Positions 51,060 through 61,700 of a stretch of 64,000 nucleotides of DNA are shown here, one piece after another (the stretch's first letter is position 1; each line of letters begins with the position of its first letter). The notes under the pieces are model-generated. The model saw only the letters and a list, made by a program, of their open reading frames with translations. It was not told the DNA's origin and searched no databases. A program made the translations under genes and the position numbers. The DNA comes from Cinclus cinclus (taxonomy: Eukaryota; Chordata; Aves; Passeriformes; Cinclidae): contig NC_085049.1 of NCBI RefSeq assembly GCF_963662255.1, forward strand, positions 22,352,142 to 22,416,141, given 5' to 3'.

Positions 51060-53728
51060 TCAAATTTGCTTCTCCATTGAAACATGGGCTTAGTAAGTAA
51101 ACCAGGAGGCCCAAGTCTTCCCCGGCAGGCGTCCAAATTTACAACACATTTGTAAGTGTGCTGCTGTCTAAATATCCCGAACACGGGGAAATTCCACACC
51201 ATGGCTACAGCCAGGGGCCGGCTCCGTGCTGCCAGCTGCCATGGGATCCTTCCCTCTGCAGGCCAGAGCATGGAGAGCCGAGGGAAAGGCCACGACTGGC
51301 AGCTCCCTTTGGCCACTGGGCTCCTCTCCTGGTTGGAAGCACATGAAGAACGTTTGGGTGCTAAAAATAGAATAATTTGTTAAGTGGCACATTCCACCTA
51401 CCCGTGGCTGGCACATGTTAAGTTCATTCATACTCACAAGACATTCCTTGCCAATCTCTTCCAACCTTTTTTCACTTAGTGGGCAGTAATTTTTTGCAAT
51501 AATACAGCATGGTATTGCGTCAGATAACCTTTGTCAATAAAACCACAAATTAATTTGCTTCCCATGTCACATGTAGTTTCATAGGAAACCCCTCTTTTGA
51601 TAGACTGGTTAGTTACAGGATTCCTGGTAAATGGAGTCCTCTGGAAAGTATTCCAACTATCTGTAGCTGGCCAGAACTTGATTTATTTTGCCAGCATATA
51701 CATCAGGCTGGGCTGTGAAAAGAACCCACTTTTATTTTTACTTGGAGTACAAAAGCTGCTCTGTAGTTTCAATACCTCCCATTGCCTGGATACTTCTCTG
51801 CACTTTGCATTGCTAAGAGGGAAAACTGGGACTTTTAGATAAATACATTGAATATTTCACTTGTCAGAATGATATTAATCTCAAAGATCATTTCATTACC
51901 TGTCGGCAAAGAAGAGCATTTTTATCTCAGCATTCATCAGTATATAACACATCTACTTAGCAAATCATCTCCATTGTATCCAAGCCCCTTCCTGCAGCTC
52001 CATGATTAAGTCTTCTGAGTCACTGCTTTACAATTACTCTATAAAACTATAAACAAGTGAACATTAATTAAATCTAAATTTTATATATTTTTAAATGATA
52101 GTATAGTGAACTGGAGATGAGAGATGAACACATAAAATGTAAGAGAACAAAAAGGGCAACACATCTCCATGCAGACAGAATGAATATGTTTTTTTCCCTA
52201 AGATTTTTAAAGTAATAGTAATATTTATAAGGGAAATTATATTCTTGTGACAGAAAGAAATGCAACCCAGCATGGCATCTTTTAGCTCAGTTTTAAGCTG
52301 CACAAATTTTATAATGAGTTCACGTAGTTTAAACAATATTTTCTACTCTTTTCTCTTGCTTTCTTTTTTACTCTTGTTCTCTCAGAACCCTACTGTTCTT
52401 TCCAATTTTCTACAATATCCTTGTACAAGACTAATTTATAACCTTTCCTTTGGAAACTATATGAATTTTGTGATTTAGCTACTGAAGTGAATTTTCTCCT
52501 TTATGAAATTAGAGTGATTTTTATCTTAGCAAATCAAACAAGTAGATAAAACAACTTGGAATGAAATATTGTAGTCATTCTAACATTAAATACTACATCT
52601 AGTTTCTATTAGCTTTCAAATCTTTATTTCCATTTCTGTCCGTTTGGAAACAATGCAAGAATATAAAAACATTGTTTAGTCTGACAAGTGACTCATCCCA
52701 AACCAAACTGGTGCATTTTCCAAGAGAGCAAAGAAAACCTGAGAGGAAGGTCACACAACCAGCTACTCTAAATGAGCCAAGTTGTGACATCAATCAAGTA
52801 CTGTGAAAAATAAAACACGAATCACAGTATAGTCTATGACCACAGAATTTCCTGCTTCACTAAGGTGGCAAATAGCATGGCCTAAGCTGTCAGTTTAATT
52901 TCAAGAACCTGAACATTTCAGAATAAAACTGCAGCTGAGATAATTGAAACAGCTAAGTGTTCCAGGGCAAGGCTACCAGTGATCTCACAGTTGCTTAATG
53001 ATCTGAGTAAAAACAAGCAGCATGATCAGTTCTCACTGAATAATTCACAACCAAACACCATCATAAGGAGCTGTGCTTGTCTCGTTATCAAACAATACAG
53101 ATTCTAAAATTTAATGAATCCTGACATACCTGTGTTAGTTCCCTGCTCAATAACTTGACTGTCAGATTTCCTACAGCTTTTCCCCAGGACCACAGGCCCT
53201 GTTTTCACCATCTTCACCCACGCAGGATGACTATTGGTTCAAGCTGAGGGTCTGAAAAATGAGAGAATTGATTCAGAGGCCTTGGAGGAGGCTGCAAACG
53301 ATGACCTATTTCTCCTACACTCCAACCAGATACCTGAGATGCTGAAAGCCTTCAGGACAATGCCTTTTACCAGCTGGCACAGCACACCCATCAAATTGCT
53401 GCACGTGAGGCAGAATCTGGAATCATGCACAGACTTAGATGGACTGTAGACTGAATGGAAAATCTTCTCAGTATTTGCCCCTAATAAGCTTCCTAGGGAG
53501 ATGTACTAAATTTCATACAGCTCGTGTGGGGATTCCTCCATTGTTTCATGATAATAGATATGAATCATGAGATCTGTGAGGTCATTAATATCTATTAATG
53601 TCACTGCAAGCCAGTGAGTGCCCAAACAGGACTCTCCTCTCACAGCCCATGCAGTGAGAGCAGTGTAAACCTAAGACTGGGTGGAACTGAGATGTTGTTT
53701 AACTTGTTCATTGGGGATTGTATGAGGG
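51060..53728. other. Unique non-coding sequence
   Basis: 51110-51350 is GC-richer with several CpGs. The remainder is AT-rich. The frame at 53234-53449 starts at TTG and directly follows a TGA, so no exon can be read through its start. No repeat family recognised. Confidence 0.55.
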
Positions 53729-54606
53729 CTCAGTGCCTCCTCACAGTTCACTGATGGTACAAAGCTGGGAGGAGCAGCCAATAGCCCCTGAGGGCTGTGC
53801 AGCCCTTAGAGGGACTCAGCTTGGAGAGATGGGCAGAGAGGAACCATCTGACATTCAGTAGGAAGAAATGCAGGTCCTGCAGCTGGGCAGGAGCAACCCT
53901 GAGCACTTGTACAGGCTGGGGGCTGATCTGCTGGGGAGCAGATCTGTGGGGAGGGACCTGGGGTCCAGGTGGACAGTGAGCTGTCCCTGAGCCAGCAGTG
54001 CCATAGGAGACAAGAGGACCAGTGGAATTCTGGGGTGCATCAGGAGGAACAGTGCCAGCAAGTCAGGGAGTGATCCTGTCCCTCTGCCCAGCCCTGGGAG
54101 GCACATCTGGAGAGCTGTGTCCAGCTCCGGGATCATCAGCACAGGAGGGACAGGGAGCTCCTGGAGCGGGGCCAGCAGAGGCTGCAGAGATGATTTAGGG
54201 CCTGGAGCATCTGTGACAGGGAAAGGCTGAGGGAGCTGGGGCTGTCCAGCCTGGAGAGGAGCCCCAGCTGAGAGGGACCCTCATCCCTGGGTGTCCCTGT
54301 GTGCAGGGAGGGCTCCGAGCAGGGCCCAGGCTCTGCTCCGGGGGGCCCAGCAATGGCACCAGAGCCACGGGCAGGGACTGAGCCCAGGGGGTTCCACCTG
54401 GACAGGAGGCAGAACTTCTTCCCTGGGCACTGAACAGATTGTCCAGAGAGGCTGTGGGGTCTCCTCACTGGGGATATTCCAGAACCAGCTGGACACAATC
54501 CTGTGCCCTGTGCTCTGGGATGGCCCTGCTGGAGCAGGGAGGTGGCACCAGTGACCCACTGTGGTCCCTTCCAGCCAGACCTATCCTGGGATTCTGAGAC
54601 TGTGAT
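53729..54606 (+). mobile_element. CR1 LINE, 3' part with ORF2 C-terminus remnant
   Basis: A GC-rich block of about 0.88 kb in AT-rich surroundings. It starts with the segment matching the end of the CR1 reverse transcriptase ORF2 (5' boundary approximate). One frame still reads LERWAERNHLTFSRKKC (within 53797-53979), which matches the familiar CR1 LERWADRN...KFNKxKC motif. It then follows the CR1 order: TACAGGCTGGGGGCTGA, GAGCCAGCAGTG, CTGGGGTGCATCAGGAGG, GTCCAGCTC, GGCTGAGGGAGCTGGGGCTG, AGCCTGGAGAGGAG. The 3' tail carries GGTCCCTTCCAGCC and ends in degenerate ATTCTRTG octamers near 54590-54606. Frameshifts break the reading frame, so it is non-functional. It is 5'-truncated, as most CR1 copies are. 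The minus-strand 160-codon frame over it is an artefact. Confidence 0.93.
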
Positions 54607-55611
54607 TACCTTAGACATTATCCTTTCATCACTCCACCCAAAACCTGCTCAGCAAATATTGCCTGATTTATAAAGAAAAAGCAATAGTAAAAATGCAAAT
54701 AAAATACATCGTCACCCATTAAATTACAAGGTGAAACTGTTGCCCATTCTCACACATGCACATGATGTCATCATCTGTCAATAGATCACAGGTCAGAAAA
54801 AGAGTCAATTAATAAGAAAATGGAGGTGACGAGTGCTGATAAATACACAAAGTTCAGGGCAGGAAAAGCCCAAGTTCTCTGACATTTATAAGATTTTTGT
54901 CAATACAAGTGGAACAGAACTAGCCTGCATTGACAAAAAGAGCTCTCTGGAAGCTGAGAGGCCTGAACCCAAAGAGCTGCCAGGCAGCCTCTCCTGCAGC
55001 CCGGCATCTTGGGTTTGAGTTCAGAACCTTTGCTCGCTTCTGCTCCACTATCAGCACTTTGCTGCTTTCAGGGAGTTGTTAGCTTTACTAAGTACCTTTT
55101 AAAAAAATTGCATCTAGAATGAAAAATCATCAGATACATTCCTGTAATGTTTTGAAAACATTTAAAAGCAGTGCTACATTCAGCCTCAAGTTATTCTTGG
55201 CTGATAGTGCAGTATTTGGGGGCAGGGGAAAGACACCAAAAAACAACACAATAAAAAAGGGTGTGCAGTTGAGCTGGTCGACATTCAAACAGAATGAACT
55301 CAGACATGTGGGGTAAGAGGGCCACCAATCCTTTCTTAACTTTGCTCAAACCTTGCAACAAAATTGGAGCAGCACAGGGGGATTTCACCCTACCTATTCC
55401 CCATGTATTTCTCCCATGTTCAGCATAAAACAGATTTGATCTGGGGGAGCTGGCAGATAAACAGATGCAAGTCTACAACACCCTTCACTTCCTCTGCTGT
55501 GTCACAGAAAGCAAAGAGGATGAAAAAACTGCTTACGCACAACTTGCCCATTTCTGAGGGACTTTCTACTTCCAGACTACAAAGAAAAATTACTTCTTTC
55601 CGAGAACAGAA
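54607..55611. other. Unique non-coding sequence
   Basis: AT-rich, short frames only. No recognised repeat. Confidence 0.6.
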
Positions 55612-55657
55612 TTCCTTGTGAATCCTTCTATAGATTCCTGTGAATCCTTCTGTAGAT
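55612..55657. repeat. Two-copy tandem duplication, 22-24 bp
   Basis: 55612-55635 and 55636-55657 share the pattern TCCT(T)GTGAATCCTTCT then RTAGAT, with one indel and one substitution. A local duplication of no known function. Confidence 0.88.
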
Positions 55658-56066
55658 CCCTCTGTTCATAATTGAAATTAAAAGCTTTAATGTAATTTAA
55701 TTTCCTTTATGTTCAAATATTTGGCAAACAGAATTTTCATGCATTTCAGAGACTCCTTAAAAATTCTGAATGGCATTGCCGTGAAACTAAAAGTGGAAAC
55801 ACTTTATAAGTTAAATAACGTTCAAAATGCAATTTAGTTTTCATGACAGATGTGGGATAATTTGTGCTTTGCATTTAAATTAAAAGTATTTCATCTTAAT
55901 CTGTTTGTAGAAATAAACTCACACTAAAAAAAAATATTCACTCAATTTTTGGATAATCCACAGTAGCTTCAGCAAACTCTTATTTTTTAAAGTATAGCTG
56001 AATATGACCAATAAGCACATTAAATTGAACCACTGGAAGTTTCCCTATATAAAGAGAATTACTCAG
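55658..56066. other. Unique AT-rich sequence
   Basis: No features recognised apart from a TATATAAAG stretch at about 56046-56054. That resembles a TATA box but has no supporting transcript evidence. Confidence 0.5.
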
Positions 56067-56102
56067 CATGTTTTAAAATTATAGCAAGATTTTTAAAACA
56101 TG
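56067..56102. repeat. Perfect inverted repeat, 12-bp arms, 12-nt loop
   Basis: CATGTTTTAAAA (56067-56078) and TTTTAAAACATG (56091-56102) are exact reverse complements. The arms themselves are AT-rich and partly self-palindromic. Confidence 0.88.
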
Positions 56103-59100
56103 TCAGACCTGCAGTGTTGAACTCCTATGGCTTTAGAGAACACAACCTGCTTTTTCCTCCATAATGAGACCAATTCAGTAAAAATAAGGAAATCTACCTG
56201 AAAGTGATTCAACACTAAACTGGGTTATACACTCTAGTATAAAAACAACTTCAATTACATTGATCTAAATTTTTAATCATTTTCAGATTAATTCTTTTGG
56301 TAGTGAATCTTAAAATGAAGACATGAATAATACAAACTTTAAGCCATGCTGTGGAATGAATCCTCATCTCTGACAAATTACTTGCCAAATTCAGCCCAAA
56401 TCTGGGCATACCTTTGGTTGCCTTGAAATTGTAAGGGCATTTTATTCAGTTTTCCAAGAGACCAGTGCTGATTACTAAGAGGCTAAGGCTGAGGAGATGA
56501 TGTTTTCCAAATCATCAAATTTTGAAAGATTTTTGTTTTGGAATCATCCAAAATGGGAATAAAATCTCCAAAAGTGTTGTGAAACACAACTTTCTATAGT
56601 AAACTGAAATTTAGTTCTTAATCTAGATCAAATAATAAATAAATAGTGCTAAATTCTTTCAAGTATTAACAGATTAAATGAGATGTGAAGAAAAACAAAG
56701 TTGATATATGAATTAGGTATTCCAGATTTAGGGCTTAAAAATGGGTTAGAAAAGAAAAATTAAGAGATCTGCCTAAGTTAAGGCTGCTGTAAGGCACAAC
56801 TGGACCATGCCATGTTTCCATAACAAATCCAAGGTCTCCTGCCTGCTCGCTAACAAATGACAAATGTCATTTAATAAAAATAAAAACAAAGAACCATTTC
56901 TCAAAATTACACATTTACTCTTTTTCAGGAAAAACAAAAGCATTAACTCCTGAAGTCTCCATCATCCTCAGCTTTGCCAGCATGCAAAAATAACATTTCC
57001 TGTGTTTATAAGCAGAGTGCCAACAGCCTCTGCAACAGGGAACCAGGGCAAATATTTTCTGCTTTAAAGTGTCAGGGAAGGCCTGAAGTGTCCTTGTTTA
57101 TGAATGAGTTTAGGATCCAGTGAACTAGAAAACAACTGTGCCATAACAATCTGAACTAGAAAAGACAAAAATGCTTTATTCTGGCTGACTGTACCCTCTC
57201 TCTTTAATGTTATGCAGTGTTTAACTGCAAATATCTCTGTTACAATTAAGTATAAAAGCTGGTTTATTTTCTGAACTTCATAGGATTTTTACACTTCTTT
57301 TTCTCCCTCCACCATGGAGTTGTTCTTTTTAGAAGTGTTTGTAGGCAATTGGTTTTAAAAGGACTCCAGGGGGCTTTTCCCTACTGTGTTAAGCTGTTTT
57401 GATATTTTTTACAAGCACAGTCCTAAAGTTGTTCTCCCAGATGCATTGTCTTACTAATCAGCTTTATGAGGTTCAGGGTCACCATTCAACATTAATTATT
57501 CATTGTACAATTCACAGCTGGAGATGATGCTGAAAATGGCAAATCATATGAGCATGGAAAAACACATTCACAGAACATCTTCCCCATATTCCTTCAGATC
57601 AGAAGGAATAGGAAATCAGAAGGAAAAAGAAATAAAGAGATAATATTAGTATGGTACTGTGGAAATAATGCATAAATATCACCTCCAGGAATACCTGTGG
57701 CTTTCCTGACTTTATGTTGACAGACAGATGTTTCCAGTGACCTTAAAATTAACTACAATAGAAAAAAGGCAGGTTGTGGGCATTGGTATCAAAACAGCCC
57801 TATGCCCAAGCTGAGCAGCCATAATGAAATCATGAAGAACAAACAAGGTATTTAAAATGCATTGATTTACAAAACTGAAATGCTTGAGAGAAAAAACCTA
57901 TCTGTGAATGAAAATTTGTAGCATGGAAAGAGGGTAAAAATATCTCACATTCATAAGTAGTCTTGGTATATGTTTTAAATCTGCTCAGTGTCAATTTTGG
58001 AAAGGTTTTTTTTTCTTCTTCTTTAGGCAAGCCAAGAATTGTCACACTTTGACAGTGGCAGGAATGATGTCATCAGCAAAAAATAACCATTTTTTCAAAA
58101 GGCTATTAAGATTTTGGCAAACTGGTGTGGGCAAGCTGCTCCAACAGATTCTGCCTGCTCTCTCCTCTGCTGTACTCATTCCGTAACTTATTAAGGATTC
58201 AAGAACAGTTGATGCTTTGAAACTGTGCACGACCAGAGCCAAAAAACTCCTATTATAAGTCTAATTATTCTCCGTTCCCTCCATACACATTCTAACAAAC
58301 ATAGCACTTCTCTGTGTACAATATACTGGCTTAGCCGGACCTTTTTTAATGCTAGTACCATATTAAAGACCTTCTGTTTTCCTTTCTGGTGTCCTTATTT
58401 TGCAGTTAAAATACAAAATACTTGCTGCCTCCACTCAATCACACTTCTTCACTACTTGGTGTCCCCTGATAGTGCTTCAGGAATTGTTTTTATCTGCAGC
58501 TGGAATGTTTTCTTTCCTCTGCATCTTAATTTCTTGGTTTGTTTAGAAAAAACATGCTAAGCTGATTTCAAAAATATGGTTTACAAAGTGCAGGTCACTG
58601 CCAGATGTTATTTAATACTTTCAGGCTGATGCTGTGTGTCCAGAAAAGTGGGTCCTGTGCTGACTCTGGTTCAATAACAAGTGAGCTGACAATTCAACAC
58701 AAATATTGAAATTGATACCTTAATTCTGGTACAAAAGCATTGTTTAGGTTCTTTTCATAAGAAAGTTGTATTTTAAAATATTATCAAATCCTAAATGCTT
58801 ACAATCGCACATGCGTTCATCAATAACCATGTGCATTTACAAAACCTTTTTTGGTTATCAAGAACACTCAATTTTTCTGCATTAATTATTTTTAATGATA
58901 GATTGGGAAAAACTAAAGCAAGTTTTAACCCCCCACCTTATGCTGCCTGCATGCTATGTTTCTTTTTTTTAACAACTGAATGCTTACAGCACAGAATTTC
59001 ATTGCCAACAAAATAGGAGGCAAATTAGCCATATAAATACACTGCTGAAAGAAACCAATTTTTACTTCCAGGTCTGTTTTATGCAGGAATGAATCATATG

Positions 59101-59414
59101 AAAACACAATTTGTCAGAGTTGACAGAGAGCAAGTGTCTAAAATTCTTAAAATAATTTAGAATGTGAAATGTTATTTCCTTTGATATCATTGTAAATATT
59201 TTTCTAAAATCTCTATTTTTAAACTTTTTCATAATTTCATCAAAATAGTTCATTTTGACTGTAAATTAAAGCATGGTACTCCCCACCCCTGAAATACATA
59301 TACTTTCCAAATTCTGTCTAGAAGTTGTGCAGATAGTCTGACAGGGAACAAATTTGAGATTCAGCTATCCATTTTTATGGTTTTCTTTTCCTGTTTAGAG
59401 TTCTGTCATGGCAC
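56103..59414. other. Unique AT-rich non-coding sequence, about 3.3 kb
   Basis: No gene or repeat recognised. A short direct repeat of ATCAGAAGGAA occurs at about 57599-57627. A 111-codon plus frame at 58225-58560 has no domain. Confidence 0.6.
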
Positions 59415-59534
59415 CTGTTAGGATCAGCATCATCACTGTTACGCTCAACAAGAAAACCAAGTTTGCAATGTGACCCAAATTGGTCGATACTGGCTGCACC
59501 AGCCTGTGCTGGAAGGCAAATGGCACTGATGGCT
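59415..59534 (-). other. Candidate internal exon, 120 nt, with a hydrophobic segment
   Basis: On the minus strand, a good acceptor (CATTGCCTTGCACTTCAG) precedes 120 nt open in one frame, and an ACAG|GTGCC donor follows. The exon would hold 39 full codons with matching phases at both ends. The peptide starts PSVPFAFQHRLVQPVSTNL. Its second half (NLVFLLSVTVMMLILT) is strongly hydrophobic and could be a membrane helix. If the donor is skipped, the frame ends nine codons or so later at a stop near 59395. CpGs (CGACC, GCGTAAC) are retained. I do not recognise the protein. Chance is still quite possible. Confidence 0.25.
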
Positions 59535-61685
59535 CTGAAGTGCAAGGCAATGACAGTGGCTTCATTTCAGGAGGCCACGTCTCTACCCGCAGGCCTTTCT
59601 GCTGCTTTTCACTTCCCAGCTTCAACAAAACCTCTGCCTCCTTCCCTGCCAGAGTTACACATCAGCCTGGGGTTAGCTCCTGGCCCTCCAGCACTGGGGG
59701 TCAGTTTCTCTGACATTAAATCAGGAAGGAAAAAGGAAACATTACATTTTAGCCTGCTCTTGTAGAGAATCTCTGCTCATGCAGTCCCTGAGCAAAAGTG
59801 GTTCCTTTGAAAAAAAAAAAAAAAAGCAAACTTTCTGCATTCGTTCATTTTATACCAGACTATGCCATGACCAATGTTTAATTTAACCTTTCAAGTTCGG
59901 TGCTTCAGTTTTCCCTTTGATTTCTGTTGACATAAAAGGCATTAAGTGTCTGACTTCAAAGAACAGCCAGTGTGGATATTTGTTGTTCAGCATGGTGGTC
60001 TTTGCTTAAATGGGCTTCTTCTTTTGTGTTTCTACTTTTTCAGTAGTTGACTTACTATATAAACATTCTGCTCCTAGCCTCCCTGTCTCACCATTCATCA
60101 ATACAAAAAATTATACAGCCTTTTATAAATTACTCTGGTAGCAAAGTGTAATATATTTTCAGAATATTTTCTGATTATGTAAAAATGTAAAATTACAGTG
60201 TTTCCAAAATTATTTGCTATCACATCAAACACTATTTTGAGAAATTACCAATAATTAAGACATTAGAGTTGCACCAGCAATTCTACTCTCCGTGTTCAGA
60301 GGAAATGGGAAACACATAAGAAGGTTAATTTCCTTTCTGAATTTTACACCAGGGACTACCTCTCTAGAAATTAAAAGTAGCTCAGTTATTATCCAGTCAA
60401 ATTCGATTATATTTCTACCATGGTGGTTTTCTTCCGTATTTATCATCCTCGTATTTATTGCATTTAGGGCATACATATATAAAATATTGCTCCCTTGAGC
60501 AAAGCAAGGAAGAAAAAGGCAGAAGCAACTCATTTGCAAAGGCTGAGGTACAAAGCAGCTCCTCAGAGTGTCTTGGGCATGAGCTGTCAGTTTCACATGC
60601 TGGACCAGCTGCTTCAAATTAATGCAGCACTCCCAAACTTAATAGAGATGTATTAATTTATGTTGCTTGAGAATCTGGGACAGATTTTTGGATCACCAAA
60701 CACGCAACAAGAAGCGACTCCTGTGCAGTAACTCTGGATGGAACACTCTGGCCTGAGTGTGGCTCAGGCTGAGTTCAGGCTGAGTGTGGTTCATGGATTA
60801 TAAATAGGACTCCTCATGGCTCCCTTCCACAAAAATGGAGATGAAGCACACCCAGAACATAATCTGCATCAGGCACTGGGGTCACAGCTTAGAAACTACA
60901 TCATGATGCAATGAAACCAGAGTGTGTTTTATCAGCTCGACCTCAAACATCACTCCTAAGAGACAGTCCAGAGGTGTACAAAGACTCCTGCGGTATTACT
61001 GGAGATCCAGGACATATTCCTGTTGCTGCTGGTGACTGTTTACCCCCATACATACAGCACTGTGTTGGGAAAGCTGGCAGCAATGTGCAAGTCACCCACA
61101 CTGACAGTTTGAGTGGATAATACCACTTGTTCTGACTGCAAATTTCTGAGAAGCTTATGCTGAGGAATATGAGATTTTTCACGATTTTCACCAGGAACAA
61201 AACAAAATACTATGAAATCCCATAGATCTTCTGGGAAAGGAGCAGTCAAGACTTTCAAAAAATGGAAGATGGGGCAAACAATTTTCCAGTTCATCCCATT
61301 TGTAAGCACACATTTTATTGCTGAGGAAACACAGGAGGACGCAGAATACTTCACTGGAGAATCTGGAAGGTCCTATAGCACAAAGAGTTTGGCAAAACCT
61401 TCTCTTCCCTGCCCCACTTGGGTGCCCAGCACAGCTATTTCCCAGCTGTGACAAGTTCTTGCTGGCTTTGCACCTGCAGCTGCAGCTCCTCCTGCCTGCT
61501 GCTGGCACTGGTAGCAACAGGAAAAACAGGTATGGCCACAATGCAGCTGAAATGTGCACAACAGGCTCAGGCTTTTGGCAGAGGGGCAAAGGGAGACCAC
61601 AGGACTCCAGCAGGGTTTGAAAGCACTGTTTGGTGCTGCCTATATTTGTAGAAGTATTGGCACATTGCAGCAGAGAAAACAAAAA
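59535..61685. other. Unique non-coding sequence
   Basis: 59540-59720 is GC-richer with CpGs. A16 lies at 59810-59825. Near 60750-60790, GCTCAGGCTGAGT is followed by a near-duplicate (TTCAGGCTGAGTGTGG). The 184-codon minus frame at 61188-61742 has no domain and reads through the G-run. Confidence 0.55.
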
Positions 61686-61700
61686 GGGGGGGGGGGGGGG
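61686..61700. repeat. G15 homopolymer
   Basis: Fifteen consecutive G in a purine-rich context (A5 before, AAG after). Confidence 0.92.

Noticed and set aside
53234..53449. 71-codon plus-strand frame just before the CR1, plausible amino-acid composition
   Set aside because: It starts at TTG directly after an in-frame TGA at 53228. The nearby acceptor-like CACGCAG (ending 53225) would read straight into that stop, and no ATG is available.
54136..54618. 160-codon open frame, minus strand
   Set aside because: It lies entirely inside the CR1 3' region. GC-rich repeat sequence keeps the frame open.
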